Origin: a virus
Direction: 5' to 3' (one strand)
Virus record (IMG/VR): IMGVR_UViG_3300024503_000441
Location: 62,001-126,000 of that record
Length of the DNA: 64,000 bases
The first letter of the stretch is position 1; each line of letters starts with the position of its first letter. The translations under genes and the position numbers were made by a program. Of the stretch, positions 49,989 to 56,101 are shown one piece after another. The notes under the pieces were generated by a model. That model did not search any database, had not been told where the DNA came from, and worked only from the letters and a program-made list of their open reading frames with translations.

Positions 49989-50375
49989 ATGCGACAACAA
50001 ACTAAAACTTGTGCGATGTGTCTAGTGGAAAAGCCAGAATCGGCTTTTGGCAGAGACGGCGGTCGACATGGGTATCTACGCTATGAATGCAGAGAATGCG
50101 CTAGACAGCAGAGTCGAACTCTAAGAGCTATTAAAAGGTCAGCAAAGCCGCCCGAGAAAGATCATCGCTGTGCTATCTGTCTAAGAAACTATGATGAAAT
50201 GCAGGGTCACAGTCTGCGTAGAAAAAACTGGGTCTGCGATCATGATCACGAAACAGGCCTATTTAGAGGTTGGCTATGCCATAAATGCAACATGGGCTTG
50301 GGAAATCTAGCAGACGATGTAGAACGGTTACAGCGAGCTATCAAGTATATAGAACAGAGTAGAAAAGGGTCCTAG
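49989..50375 (+). CDS. 49: Recombination endonuclease VII-like protein
   Basis: 128 residues (T4 gp49 157). An N-terminal CAMC / CREC zinc pair precedes the core: CAICLRN, WVCDHDHETGLFRGWLCHKCN, which has the four zinc Cys and the DHDH-type catalytic His of the endonuclease VII (treble-clef HNH) fold. A helical segment (LADDVERLQRAIKYIEQ) follows. It cuts Holliday junctions and branched DNA, although short members may be homing-type nucleases. The N-terminal zinc pair makes it differ from T4 gp49. Confidence 0.82.
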   Translation: MRQQTKTCAMCLVEKPESAFGRDGGRHGYLRYECRECARQQSRTLRAIKRSAKPPEKDHRCAICLRNYDEMQGHSLRRKNWVCDHDHETGLFRGWLCHKCNMGLGNLADDVERLQRAIKYIEQSRKGS

Positions 50376-50521
50376 CGGGATAAAATTTTGGCCGCGCAAA
50401 AAATTTGGGTGGAGTACTTTTCTTTTCAGGGTGGTGATTTGCTACCCCTGTTGCAAAAATACAACACTGTACGCACTATAGCCCCCCACCCCCATCGGCC
50501 GAACCTTCACCGACCGAGACC
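50376..50521. other. Gene-free stretch with hairpins and C-rich tract
   Basis: No convincing gene. It holds a CAGGGT...ACCCCTG hairpin, the CTGTTGCAAAAATACAAC hairpin also found on the opposite strand at 59743 and in variant form at 52083, and a C-rich tract near 50480. A 75-codon frame here has a TTG start and unlikely composition. Confidence 0.5.
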
Positions 50522-50734
50522 TCAACACCGATCCGTCATGCCGGGTCTCTTCTGGTCGTCTCTGAGGTGCCCTGAACAGATCCTTTCTGCTGCGCCCGAC
50601 CAAGCAGGGATCTGATCCGTCAACTGATAAGGCGGTCTCGGGTCCCAGGGCGCATCTCTACGATCCCTAACAGCGCAGCCCGCAGCACAGCTAGCGGCTA
50701 GCGTTACGGATAGCAGTCTTAGCAGCATCTGCAT
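50522..50734 (-). CDS. Small outer-membrane-type lipoprotein, 70 aa
   Basis: A signal sequence MQMLLRLLSVTLAASCAAGC ends in a lipobox (A-A-G-C), so the mature Cys20 would be lipidated. The mature part (RRDAPWDPRPPYQLTDQIPAWSGAAERICSGHL, SGHL/GMTDRC) is a Pro/Trp/Cys pattern found in small lipoproteins of related phages. Rz1-like spanin function is possible because of size and Pro content, but no partner i-spanin is recognised. It overlaps the 50691 gene by 44 bp. Confidence 0.7.
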   Translation of the reverse strand: MQMLLRLLSVTLAASCAAGCAVRDRRDAPWDPRPPYQLTDQIPAWSGAAERICSGHLRDDQKRPGMTDRC

Positions 50735-50921
50735 ATGTGTCTAGCCCCTGTTCTTGTTCTGTGCATTCCCACGCAGCGATCTGCAGCAGGCTACGGCCAT
50801 CGCAGCCGTCCTTATAGGGCAGTGCTGCCAGCACAGCTTCAGCTTGTCCTAGGCTTTGGCAGTTCCATAGTATGTCTATGATCTCGCGCTGCCTATGTGT
50901 GAGTCCTGTGATCTGTATCAT
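50691..50921 (-). CDS. Hypothetical protein, 76 aa
   Basis: The ATG at 50921 lies 6 bases after a sigma70 -10 box and also overlaps the stop of the upstream gene (ATGA). MIQITGLTHRQREIIDILWNCQSLGQAEAVLAAL looks like a short helix-turn-helix-like N-terminal region (LTHRQREIIDIL resembles regulators). The rest has two Cys and no known fold. A DNA-binding role is a guess. Confidence 0.6.
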   Translation of the reverse strand: MIQITGLTHRQREIIDILWNCQSLGQAEAVLAALPYKDGCDGRSLLQIAAWECTEQEQGLDTYADAAKTAIRNASR

Positions 50922-51220
50922 AGTCTTAGTATAGCTCCAATAGCATAGATAGTCAATAGTCCCGCGTTCACAGCTACCAAGTTCCAATCGCGTACGGTTA
51001 GACTCCAGTATAGGTACAGGACGCTGCCTAGGTTCAGCAGCAGGATGTTCAAGGGATCCTGTCCCAGTGCAGTTGCCGCAGCACCCGCTAGGGTACATAT
51101 GAGCGCCAAGTGTTTGGCCGCAGCAGCGATCATAGCAAGAGTGTGGCTGCGAATACCACGGGGGGCGCAAAGATCATCGCAACGGCTAAGAGTGTCTGCA
51201 TGAGTAGTCCTTGTTGTCAT
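50918..51220 (-). CDS. Three-helix membrane protein, 100 aa
   Basis: The start was set at the ATG at 51220, 6 bases after a -10 box; an ATG two codons upstream is the alternative. Three hydrophobic segments: MIAAAAKHLALICTLAGAA, PLNILLLNLGSVLYLYWSL and WNLVAVNAGLLTIYAIGAIL. The last two resemble PQ-loop/SemiSWEET-like small carriers in layout (N-x-G-S-x-L-Y, then N-A-G-L). The function is unproven. Confidence 0.65.
   Translation of the reverse strand: MTTRTTHADTLSRCDDLCAPRGIRSHTLAMIAAAAKHLALICTLAGAAATALGQDPLNILLLNLGSVLYLYWSLTVRDWNLVAVNAGLLTIYAIGAILRL
50928..50956 (-). promoter_or_regulatory. sigma70 promoter inside the 50918 gene
   Basis: TTGACT (50951-50956), 17-base spacer, TATACT (50928-50933). 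The six-base gap AAGACT before the ATG is identical to that of the 48896 gene. Confidence 0.82.
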
Positions 51221-51226
51221 GTCCAT

Positions 51227-51255
51227 ATTATATGCTCGTAGACCCAAACTGTCAA
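51227..51255 (-). promoter_or_regulatory. Perfect sigma70 promoter
   Basis: TTGACA (51250-51255), spacer 17, TATAAT (51227-51232). Six bases separate it from the ATG at 51220. Confidence 0.9.
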
Positions 51256-51260
51256 CCACG

Positions 51261-51437
51261 TTATGCTGCCGCGAACAGAGCGCGGAACTGGCTCATCACG
51301 TTGTGGAAACTACGCAGCTCTGAGATGGTGAACTCTTCAGTGTTGTTCTCGATGTAGATCAGGGTTTCCAGCACGGGCAGCTGACCCAAGCGTTCCTGTA
51401 TGCCTGCTATGACTTTGAGATCTTGATTGATCATCAT
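51261..51437 (-). CDS. Small hypothetical protein, 58 aa
   Basis: AAGGAGCGA precedes tandem ATGs at 51437. The protein is helical and amphipathic (LKVIAGIQERLGQLPVLETLIYIE, FTISELRSFHNVMSQFRALFAAA). Not recognised; own promoter. Confidence 0.65.
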   Translation of the reverse strand: MMINQDLKVIAGIQERLGQLPVLETLIYIENNTEEFTISELRSFHNVMSQFRALFAAA

Positions 51438-51461
51438 TCGCTCCTTTGTTAATATGTGTGT

Positions 51462-51490
51462 AGTATACTACCGTTCGCCCAAACTGTCAA
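51462..51490 (-). promoter_or_regulatory. sigma70 promoter
   Basis: TTGACA (51485-51490), spacer 17, TATACT (51462-51467). Drives the 58-residue gene. Confidence 0.88.
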
Positions 51491-51744
51491 CCAGTCGGGC
51501 TGTTGCAGAATTGCCACATCTTGAACTGATCCCCGCGCAGCCCCATCAAGATTCCTTCGTAGTCCCTGTAAGAGCAGCAGGCCCAAATCTCGCGAGGTTC
51601 GTAGCGGTATGTGCCGTAGCCTTGACCCCAATCGTATTCACGTGGAGTGTTGTGCTGTGTGACTATCCTACGGGCCGTGCTGGCTCGCTTGTAGTACTTT
51701 TCCATACGGCCCGAGCGGACCTCGTAGACGATCCAACCTGACAT
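51487..51744 (-). CDS. Hypothetical protein, 85 aa
   Basis: MSGWIVYEVRSGRMEKYYKRASTARRIVTQHN suggests a small beta-hairpin plus basic helix, followed by a Tyr/Arg-rich region. Its ATG overlaps the preceding stop as TGATG, so it is the second gene of a two-gene operon. Not recognised. Confidence 0.65.
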   Translation of the reverse strand: MSGWIVYEVRSGRMEKYYKRASTARRIVTQHNTPREYDWGQGYGTYRYEPREIWACCSYRDYEGILMGLRGDQFKMWQFCNSPTG

Positions 51745-52016
51745 CAGTCCTCGACCCTAGACAGCATGTTTGCGGGAACCCTGTAGCGACCAAAGGCTGT
51801 GTTAACGATACAGTTCTTGATCGCGACCTTTTCCACGGTGCCCACCATCAAACGTCCGGTGCGGCTGCTGGTGAATGAGATCTTGTCCCCGGCCATGAGG
51901 TTGATGGTAGCCATCTTTGACAGCTTGGTGCGCCGCTGTTTGATCAGATCGATCATTTCAGAGGTATCCTCGAGTGTGGCGTCCCTGAGGATGAAATCAC
52001 GGATGTCTGTGCGCAT
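51744..52016 (-). CDS. Small conserved phage protein, 90 aa
   Basis: The ATG at 52016 follows AAAGGAGC. An N-terminal helix (RDATLEDTSEMIDLIKQRRTKLSK) is followed by an SH3-like beta segment (INLMAGDKISFTSSRTGRLMVGTVEKVAIKNCIV). Proteins with this KISF...GxVxKV pattern are common in aquatic T4-like phages; the function is unknown, although nucleic-acid binding would suit the fold. Confidence 0.7.
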   Translation of the reverse strand: MRTDIRDFILRDATLEDTSEMIDLIKQRRTKLSKMATINLMAGDKISFTSSRTGRLMVGTVEKVAIKNCIVNTAFGRYRVPANMLSRVED

Positions 52017-52044
52017 AGTTGCTCCTTTGTGTGTCAGTATGTGT

Positions 52045-52073
52045 ATTGTACTGCCAAACTGCGAAAAGGTCAA
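52045..52073 (-). promoter_or_regulatory. sigma70 promoter
   Basis: TTGACC (52068-52073), spacer 17, TACAAT (52045-52050). Drives the 51744 operon. Confidence 0.8.
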
Positions 52074-52078
52074 CCGAT

Positions 52079-52471
52079 TTAGGTGTTGTTTTTTTGCAAC
52101 AGTAGATCGCCACCCTCGGCCCGATCAACGATGAATTTAACCGTGTCCTTGAAGCGGCTGCGGATCTCTCGCTGTAGTCCCTCAGCTGTAGAGCTCTGTC
52201 CTACGAACTGCTCTGTGTCCTTGCGATAGGCATAGAGCTGGCCTTGATGCTGCTCGATACGGATCTGGATCAGCTCGGGTTCGGCACTCTCATCGCTGTC
52301 CTCGGTGATCTCCCGCTCTAATTTCTCGCGTAATTTACGAAGGTCTGCGGGCTTGATGCCTAGATCCTTGAGCACTTCGCCGAGGATCATACGGAAGAAC
52401 ACACGCTCTACGAAGCGGCCCAGAAGGAATCCCAGGATGAATACCGTGAATAGAATTAAGATCAGTTCCAT
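52079..52471 (-). CDS. N-terminally anchored membrane protein, 130 aa
   Basis: One transmembrane helix at the start (LILILFTVFILGFLLGRFV), then a charged helix (LGIKPADLRKLREKLEREITED) and a beta-rich domain (LIQIRIEQHQGQLYAYRKDTEQFVGQS). Not recognised. The 3' end includes a CTGTTGCAAAAA hairpin. There is no sigma70 promoter; a minus-strand TAAATA lies 4 bases before the ATG together with GGAG, so it may be a late gene inside the early block. Confidence 0.7.
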   Translation of the reverse strand: MELILILFTVFILGFLLGRFVERVFFRMILGEVLKDLGIKPADLRKLREKLEREITEDSDESAEPELIQIRIEQHQGQLYAYRKDTEQFVGQSSTAEGLQREIRSRFKDTVKFIVDRAEGGDLLLQKNNT

Positions 52472-52475
52472 GAAT

Positions 52476-52481
52476 TATTTA
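52476..52481 (-). promoter_or_regulatory. Late TAAATA motif in the early block
   Basis: TAAATA on the minus strand, 4 bases before the ATG at 52471, next to a GGAG site. Confidence 0.4.
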
Positions 52482-52494
52482 CTCCTAAGAGAGA

Positions 52495-52530
52495 TAAAAA
52501 AAGGGCGGATGCATCGAGTACACCCGCCCT
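52495..52530 (-). terminator. Intrinsic terminator after the 52557 gene
   Basis: On the minus strand AGGGCGGGTG pairs with CATCCGCCCT (10 bp with one G-T), followed by seven T. Confidence 0.92.
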
Positions 52531-52556
52531 GTGCCTATTACCGGGAGCGAATCGGA

Positions 52557-52862
52557 TTAGGCAGTAACAGCTTCACGTGTCTCGACCTTAGCTGCAGGCG
52601 CAGCAAGGGTGACGCCGTTCTTCTTGGCTACGTAAGCGATGGCAGCTTCCACTGCAGGCTTACCTGTGCCATAACCTGTAGAGTACAGGTGCTGAGCGAT
52701 CTCAGCCTTGGTCATCTCGTTAGGAAGGTTGATCAAGTCAACGTCCTTGTGACCATTCTTTGCGAGGATCTTGATTCGCATCGAGTCATTTGCGAAACGG
52801 ATCTTAGTCTTACCATTCAGCGTCGAAACGCCAGCTACGGAGAACTTCTTTTCAGTTGCCAT
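52557..52862 (-). CDS. Conserved early phage protein, 101 aa
   Basis: MATEKKFSVAGVSTLNGKTKIRFANDSMRIKILAKNGH is highly conserved in T4-like phages of aquatic bacteria, usually without a function. A helical region (MTKAEIAQHLYSTGYG, AAIAYVAKKNG) and an Ala-rich tail follow. A 5' hairpin, consensus promoter and strong terminator make this an isolated, probably highly expressed unit. AGGCACATT-type spacing before the ATG contains AAGG. Confidence 0.8.
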   Translation of the reverse strand: MATEKKFSVAGVSTLNGKTKIRFANDSMRIKILAKNGHKDVDLINLPNEMTKAEIAQHLYSTGYGTGKPAVEAAIAYVAKKNGVTLAAPAAKVETREAVTA

Positions 52863-52891
52863 TTTAATGTGCCTTTCTGTGTGTGTTTAAA

Positions 52892-52917
52892 AGTATACCA
52901 ACCCTATTTGGTATGCT
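52892..52917 (-). promoter_or_regulatory. 5' leader hairpin of the 52557 mRNA
   Basis: ATACCAA / TTGGTAT arms extended by AG/CT outside a mismatch. The structure begins within a few bases of the predicted mRNA start, as expected for a 5' stabilising hairpin. Confidence 0.5.
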
Positions 52918-52920
52918 ACT

Positions 52921-52949
52921 AATATAGCATAGCCAATCCATACTGTCAA
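52921..52949 (-). promoter_or_regulatory. sigma70 promoter
   Basis: TTGACA (52944-52949), spacer 17, TATATT (52921-52926). Drives the 52557 gene and overlaps the 3' end of the 52946 gene. Confidence 0.85.
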
Positions 52950-53146
52950 CCATTCGGTTTACCAAAATCTCCTAGTTTGGTGACCCGAATAGTCACAGCT
53001 TCCTTCTCATCTAGAGCAGCGATGAACTCGTCGTCATAGATAAGATCCTGCATGGCCAGATCGATCATCTGCTCGACCCTAGCCTCGTCCGCTGTGCCCT
53101 CTCCGGCACAAAGGACTTCAAACTTGAACTCAAAGGTTCGCTTCAT
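52946..53146 (-). CDS. Small conserved protein, 66 aa
   Basis: A beta strand (RTFEFKFEVLCAGEG), then an acidic helix (ADEARVEQMIDLAMQDLIYDDEFIAAL) and another strand (AVTIRVTKLGDF): a simple beta-alpha-beta domain. Last gene of a three-gene operon. The function is unknown. Confidence 0.68.
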   Translation of the reverse strand: MKRTFEFKFEVLCAGEGTADEARVEQMIDLAMQDLIYDDEFIAALDEKEAVTIRVTKLGDFGKPNG

Positions 53147-53435
53147 TTTCCCAAAACTCCTTGCGTAGCATGAACATCGTGTATGCTTCTTTGTTTAGGT
53201 ATATACTCGACTTTTCTGCATCCCAAGCCCAAACCGGCTGTGTGCCGTCGAAGTATTCTGGGCGAGCGCAGAACAGTTCTCCGCTGGCGCCAAACTGTTG
53301 CCAAAGCCAGTTGCGGGCGCGGACCCATTGCTTGACACGGATCACACGCCCTTGCCCTGTGTAGCCAGTGAACTCGACCCTGTGACTAAAGCGTTCATGC
53401 CCGTCATAGCGTCGGTCCAACTTGACCACATTCAT
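53130..53435 (-). CDS. Conserved early phage protein, 101 aa
   Basis: The ATG at 53435 overlaps the upstream TGA as TGATG. VEFTGYTGQGRVIRVKQWVRARNWLWQQFGASGELF and VWAWDAEKSSIYLNKEAYTMFMLRKEFW are rich in Trp and basic residues. Not recognised beyond similarity in pattern to small early proteins. Confidence 0.65.
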   Translation of the reverse strand: MNVVKLDRRYDGHERFSHRVEFTGYTGQGRVIRVKQWVRARNWLWQQFGASGELFCARPEYFDGTQPVWAWDAEKSSIYLNKEAYTMFMLRKEFWENEANL

Positions 53436-54058
53436 CACAGCGGCTGCTCCTTGGCTTCGGCACCCTCACGGATCCACTGTGTGAGCTCTTCCTCATTCTC
53501 ACGCTCATACTCTTCCATGCACTCGCTGATGCCAAAGCACTCATCCAAGTCCTCAGGAATCTCATCGCGGACCTGTTTGCTGGACATCTCGCTCAGGTCA
53601 TAGTTGTCTTCACAGCCATCTTCAAAGACGCCAGCGAAGCACATGCCGGGCTCATAATACATGGCTCGCACTTCATAGCCCTGCTCGGTCAGTTCTTGGT
53701 AAACGCCCACTGGAGGAGCCCAAGCACTGTCAAAGCCCACGCTCATGCTAGTGCCATCCTCGCTGACGTCTGCAGGGTTGCAGTCATCGCCACCCACATC
53801 CCACTTGGTGCCCCAACGGCTGGTCTGGAAACTATACCAATCAGCATGTCCATACTTCTCAAGGTTGGACTTCTGCTGTGCTTCGTGGGCCTCACGCTTG
53901 TCCTCGCCCATGAAGCCTGACACTGTGTCAGTGAGCTCTTTAGGAGTAGGAATCACATGCTGGCAAAACTCTCCACGATTGAATGCGTCTGCGAGAGCAC
54001 GGATTTTCTCAGGGTCCTTGTGGCTGATTTCCACATAGTTGTTGCACCAGTTTGGCAT
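53435..54058 (-). CDS. Api92-like ferredoxin-fold protein, 207 aa
   Basis: MPNWCNNYVEISHKDPEKIRALADAF is the start of the Api92-like/DUF1281 type; HADWYSFQTSRWGTKWDVGG and SMSVGFDSAWAPPVGVYQELTEQGYEVRAMYYEPGMCFAGVF complete it. Such proteins occur in phages and plasmids without a known biochemical function. First gene of a three-gene operon with its own consensus promoter. Confidence 0.82.
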   Translation of the reverse strand: MPNWCNNYVEISHKDPEKIRALADAFNRGEFCQHVIPTPKELTDTVSGFMGEDKREAHEAQQKSNLEKYGHADWYSFQTSRWGTKWDVGGDDCNPADVSEDGTSMSVGFDSAWAPPVGVYQELTEQGYEVRAMYYEPGMCFAGVFEDGCEDNYDLSEMSSKQVRDEIPEDLDECFGISECMEEYERENEEELTQWIREGAEAKEQPL

Positions 54059-54084
54059 AGGTTCGCTCCTTAAGTTAAGTTAGT

Positions 54085-54113
54085 ATTATACATCCAAAAT
54101 CAGTCAAAGTCAA
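54085..54113 (-). promoter_or_regulatory. sigma70 promoter
   Basis: TTGACT (54108-54113), spacer 17, TATAAT (54085-54090). Drives the three-gene operon 54058-52946. It overlaps the 3' end of the 54100 gene. Confidence 0.87.
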
Positions 54114-54285
54114 CTGAACTCACTTCAACACCGTCTTCGATCTCTGTGTATAGATCGTAGATCTTACTCTGGATGATCTTCTTCTGGCCGGCTCTGATCG
54201 GGAGGGCCATGGCCAGTTCCTCGATCTGATCCAAGAGTCCATCAATCGCTTGTAGATCATGACCAACTGCATTAAAATCTCTCAT
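54100..54285 (-). CDS. Hypothetical helical protein, 61 aa
   Basis: Amphipathic helices (FNAVGHDLQAIDGLLDQIEELAMALP, GQKKIIQSKIYDLYTEIED). Not recognised. AGGAGAGC lies before the ATG and it has its own promoter. Confidence 0.62.
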   Translation of the reverse strand: MRDFNAVGHDLQAIDGLLDQIEELAMALPIRAGQKKIIQSKIYDLYTEIEDGVEVSSVDFD

Positions 54286-54308
54286 ATCGCTCTCCTAAGT
54301 GTATGTGT

Positions 54309-54337
54309 ATTATACACTCAGCGTTTCAAAATGTCAA
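54309..54337 (-). promoter_or_regulatory. Perfect sigma70 promoter
   Basis: TTGACA (54332-54337), spacer 17, TATAAT (54309-54314). Drives the 54100 gene. Confidence 0.92.
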
Positions 54338-54524
54338 CCAAATGTTGATTGGCCAAGTTCTGGTCTACCCGATCCACGAACCTCTGCTCGATCTCACGTG
54401 AGGCTCGATCGGCGATCTGGCTCACGGTCCTTAGGATCTTAGCCTGGGCCATCGCGGTCGTTTCCGGGGCACTCAGGGCATCCAGAGCGCGGCGTAGATA
54501 GTCCAGTTCCTCGGGCTTGATCAC
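54318..54524 (-). CDS. Hypothetical helical protein, 68 aa
   Basis: All-helical (LDYLRRALDALSAPETTAMAQAKILRTVSQIADRASREIEQRFVDRV). Second gene after the 54521 membrane protein with a 4-base overlap. The function is unknown. Confidence 0.62.
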   Translation of the reverse strand: MIKPEELDYLRRALDALSAPETTAMAQAKILRTVSQIADRASREIEQRFVDRVDQNLANQHLVDILKR

Positions 54525-54718
54525 TTGTAGGCCTCTGCATTCTGGATCATCATCGCGCCACAGCCCATGATCATCAATCCCACGGTAGAAACCAAGGCAC
54601 CCAGCAAAAGACCGGAGTTGTCCAAGCTCTGCTCAATGCCGCCCACACCGAAGATCGTTACGAGCAGTCCTACGATAAAGCAGAACATTCCGGATTTTTC
54701 CATTGATGACTGTGTCAT
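54521..54718 (-). CDS. Two-helix membrane protein, 65 aa
   Basis: The ATG at 54718 follows AGGAGCGAATCA. Two hydrophobic segments (MFCFIVGLLVTIFGVGGI and LLLGALVSTVGLMIMGCGAMMI) joined by a short loop make a hairpin membrane protein. Not recognised. Confidence 0.68.
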   Translation of the reverse strand: MTQSSMEKSGMFCFIVGLLVTIFGVGGIEQSLDNSGLLLGALVSTVGLMIMGCGAMMIQNAEAYK

Positions 54719-54748
54719 TGATTCGCTCCTAAGTTGTTTAGTATGTGT

Positions 54749-54777
54749 ATTATACGACCAAAATACCAATCTGTCAA
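54749..54777 (-). promoter_or_regulatory. Perfect sigma70 promoter
   Basis: TTGACA (54772-54777), spacer 17, TATAAT (54749-54754). Drives the 54521-54318 pair. Confidence 0.93.
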
Positions 54778-54781
54778 CCGA

Positions 54782-55039
54782 TCAGCGCCAATCTTTTTTG
54801 TCGCCGTAGCGTTCGTTGTAGTCGTAGCCAGCCATGTATTCGGCCACGCTCTCAGGATCCGTAACCTCAACGCGGGGACCTGACTCGCCGCCAACTCCAC
54901 CGTAGTGCGGCCGACGAGCCCGGCCGTAGTAAGAGTCTGCTGAGCCACGATCGTAGAGGCAACCGTGTTCTGAGCGCAGGAACTGCCAGCCCTTGAGGGC
55001 ACGGACCACACGCTCTTGTTCTGAAATCTCTGGATACAT
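54782..55039 (-). CDS. Hypothetical protein, 85 aa
   Basis: EQERVVRALKGWQFLRSEHGCLYDRGSADSYYGR is a pattern seen in short phage proteins (a helix followed by GW-x-FLRSEHGCLYDRGSADSYYG). The C-terminus holds DPESVAEYMAGYDYNERYG. AGGAGCGAAGA precedes the ATG. The function is unknown. Confidence 0.68.
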   Translation of the reverse strand: MYPEISEQERVVRALKGWQFLRSEHGCLYDRGSADSYYGRARRPHYGGVGGESGPRVEVTDPESVAEYMAGYDYNERYGDKKDWR

Positions 55040-55069
55040 TCTTCGCTCCTTTTATCTAACTATGATGCT

Positions 55070-55098
55070 AGTATAGCACCAAACGTCCAAACTGTCAA
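55070..55098 (-). promoter_or_regulatory. sigma70 promoter
   Basis: TTGACA (55093-55098), spacer 17, TATACT (55070-55075). Confidence 0.9.
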
Positions 55099-55108
55099 CC
55101 AAAATCCT

Positions 55109-55327
55109 TTAGCAGTCAGGGTCAAAATCGTGCCACTCCTGCATCTCGTCGGGTTGACCGTCGTAATCCGCATCAGAATCGCTGCTTAGGATTCGTTGGA
55201 CTTCTTCTGGGGATACACCTAGCGTTTCGCTGATGGTTAGGATCGTGCCTTCGTCCTGGCCAAAATCATCACCCATATCGTGGGCCATGCTCATCACTTC
55301 CAGTTCCAGATTTGCAAAGTATCCCAT
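55109..55327 (-). CDS. Small HTH-like protein, 72 aa
   Basis: The core GTILTISETLGVSPEEVQRILSS reads like a helix-turn-helix, followed by a very acidic tail (DSDADYDGQPDEMQEW). The ISETLGV-x-x-x-x-V-x-x-x-L stretch also occurs in the 56101 protein, so the two are paralogues. It could regulate early transcription or mimic a host regulator; unproven. Confidence 0.65.
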   Translation of the reverse strand: MGYFANLELEVMSMAHDMGDDFGQDEGTILTISETLGVSPEEVQRILSSDSDADYDGQPDEMQEWHDFDPDC

Positions 55328-55352
55328 AACTCGCTCTCCTTAGTATGCCTAC

Positions 55353-55381
55353 AGTATAGCACCAAAAATCCAAACTGTCAA
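55353..55381 (-). promoter_or_regulatory. sigma70 promoter
   Basis: TTGACA (55376-55381), spacer 17, TATACT (55353-55358). Drives the 55109 gene. Confidence 0.9.
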
Positions 55382-55396
55382 CCAAAATCTGCAGAA

Positions 55397-55426
55397 AAGA
55401 AAAAGGTGTGGCTTTTATGCCACACC
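55397..55426 (-). terminator. Intrinsic terminator after the 55415 gene
   Basis: On the minus strand GGTGTGGC pairs with GCCACACC around ATAAAA, then TTTTTC. The stop codon of the gene lies in the loop. Confidence 0.92.
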
Positions 55427-55657
55427 CGCCAGTTCCATAGCGTAGCGTTCCCAGTAATCGTCGCTGTCCTCAAACTCTTCTACGAGATCGTCGTATTCAT
55501 CGATGATCTGCACGTATTCACCGCGCAGCTGGTAACGATACACATGATCGCCGTTTACGACCACGTCCCCTGATCTACGGCCCCCTACGAACTCGATCTG
55601 CTCACCATCGATGCTGTAGATCGTGCTGTTGTCGGTATACTTGAGATGGATATACAT
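55415..55657 (-). CDS. Hypothetical protein, 80 aa
   Basis: A beta-rich first half (MYIHLKYTDNSTIYSIDGEQIEFVGGRRSGDVVVNGDHVYRY) and an acidic helical end. Not recognised. It has its own promoter and terminator. Confidence 0.66.
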   Translation of the reverse strand: MYIHLKYTDNSTIYSIDGEQIEFVGGRRSGDVVVNGDHVYRYQLRGEYVQIIDEYDDLVEEFEDSDDYWERYAMELAGVA

Positions 55658-55683
55658 GGGCTTGCTCCTTTGTTTACCCGTGT

Positions 55684-55712
55684 AATGTAGCAGCTATAGC
55701 CCGAGCTGTCAA
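55684..55712 (-). promoter_or_regulatory. sigma70 promoter
   Basis: TTGACA (55707-55712), spacer 17, TACATT (55684-55689). Confidence 0.82.
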
Positions 55713-55755
55713 CCAATCTTTTTGCAGGGCTGGTATGCTGTACACGCATAGCTAG

Positions 55756-55789
55756 CCCCGGTCAATTCGCTGCAGAATTACCTTCGGGG
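55756..55789 (-). repeat. CCCCGGTCAATTCGC element, copy 1
   Basis: CCCCGGTCAATTCGC-x-GCA on the plus strand, closed by CGGGG, so it can fold into a hairpin (CCCCG/CGGGG outer stem, GAATT/AATTC inner). A second copy is at 63603-63636. It overlaps the last codons of the 55778 gene. No T run follows. Confidence 0.65.
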
Positions 55790-56101
55790 TTTAAGAAGAG
55801 CCTGGCTCTCCTTGCGCAGCCTGCCCGCTTCCTTGTACATACGGTCAGCATCCTCAGCTAGGGCCTTAGATCGTTCCTGTGATAGTTTGCTGCCCCCAAA
55901 CTCACGATCCACGTAGTACTGGATTAACCTATGCTTGATCATAGTAGGCAGGTCCATACCATAATCTTCCGGACAAACGAAACGGACAGGGCAACGGCCC
56001 CATCCGCCATATTCTAGGAACTCTGCGTAGTAGCGCCTATGATCTTTATTGTAAGCGTCGAAGGCCACTAAGGGCCTTGCGTAGAACTCTAGTTTACTCA
56101 T
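55778..56101 (-). CDS. Conserved early phage protein, 107 aa
   Basis: LEFYARPLVAFDAYNKDHRRYYAEFLEYGGWGRCPVRF is a conserved pattern in aquatic T4-like phages; a long basic helix (LSQERSKALAEDADRMYKEAGRLRKES) ends the protein. The function is unknown. Last gene of the 56429-55778 operon, coupled by a 1-base overlap. Confidence 0.72.
   Translation of the reverse strand: MSKLEFYARPLVAFDAYNKDHRRYYAEFLEYGGWGRCPVRFVCPEDYGMDLPTMIKHRLIQYYVDREFGGSKLSQERSKALAEDADRMYKEAGRLRKESQALLKPRR

Noticed and set aside
50388-50615. 75-codon plus-strand frame after endonuclease VII
   Set aside because: TTG start with no ribosome site, runs through a C-rich tract and overlaps the lipoprotein gene; composition does not look coding.
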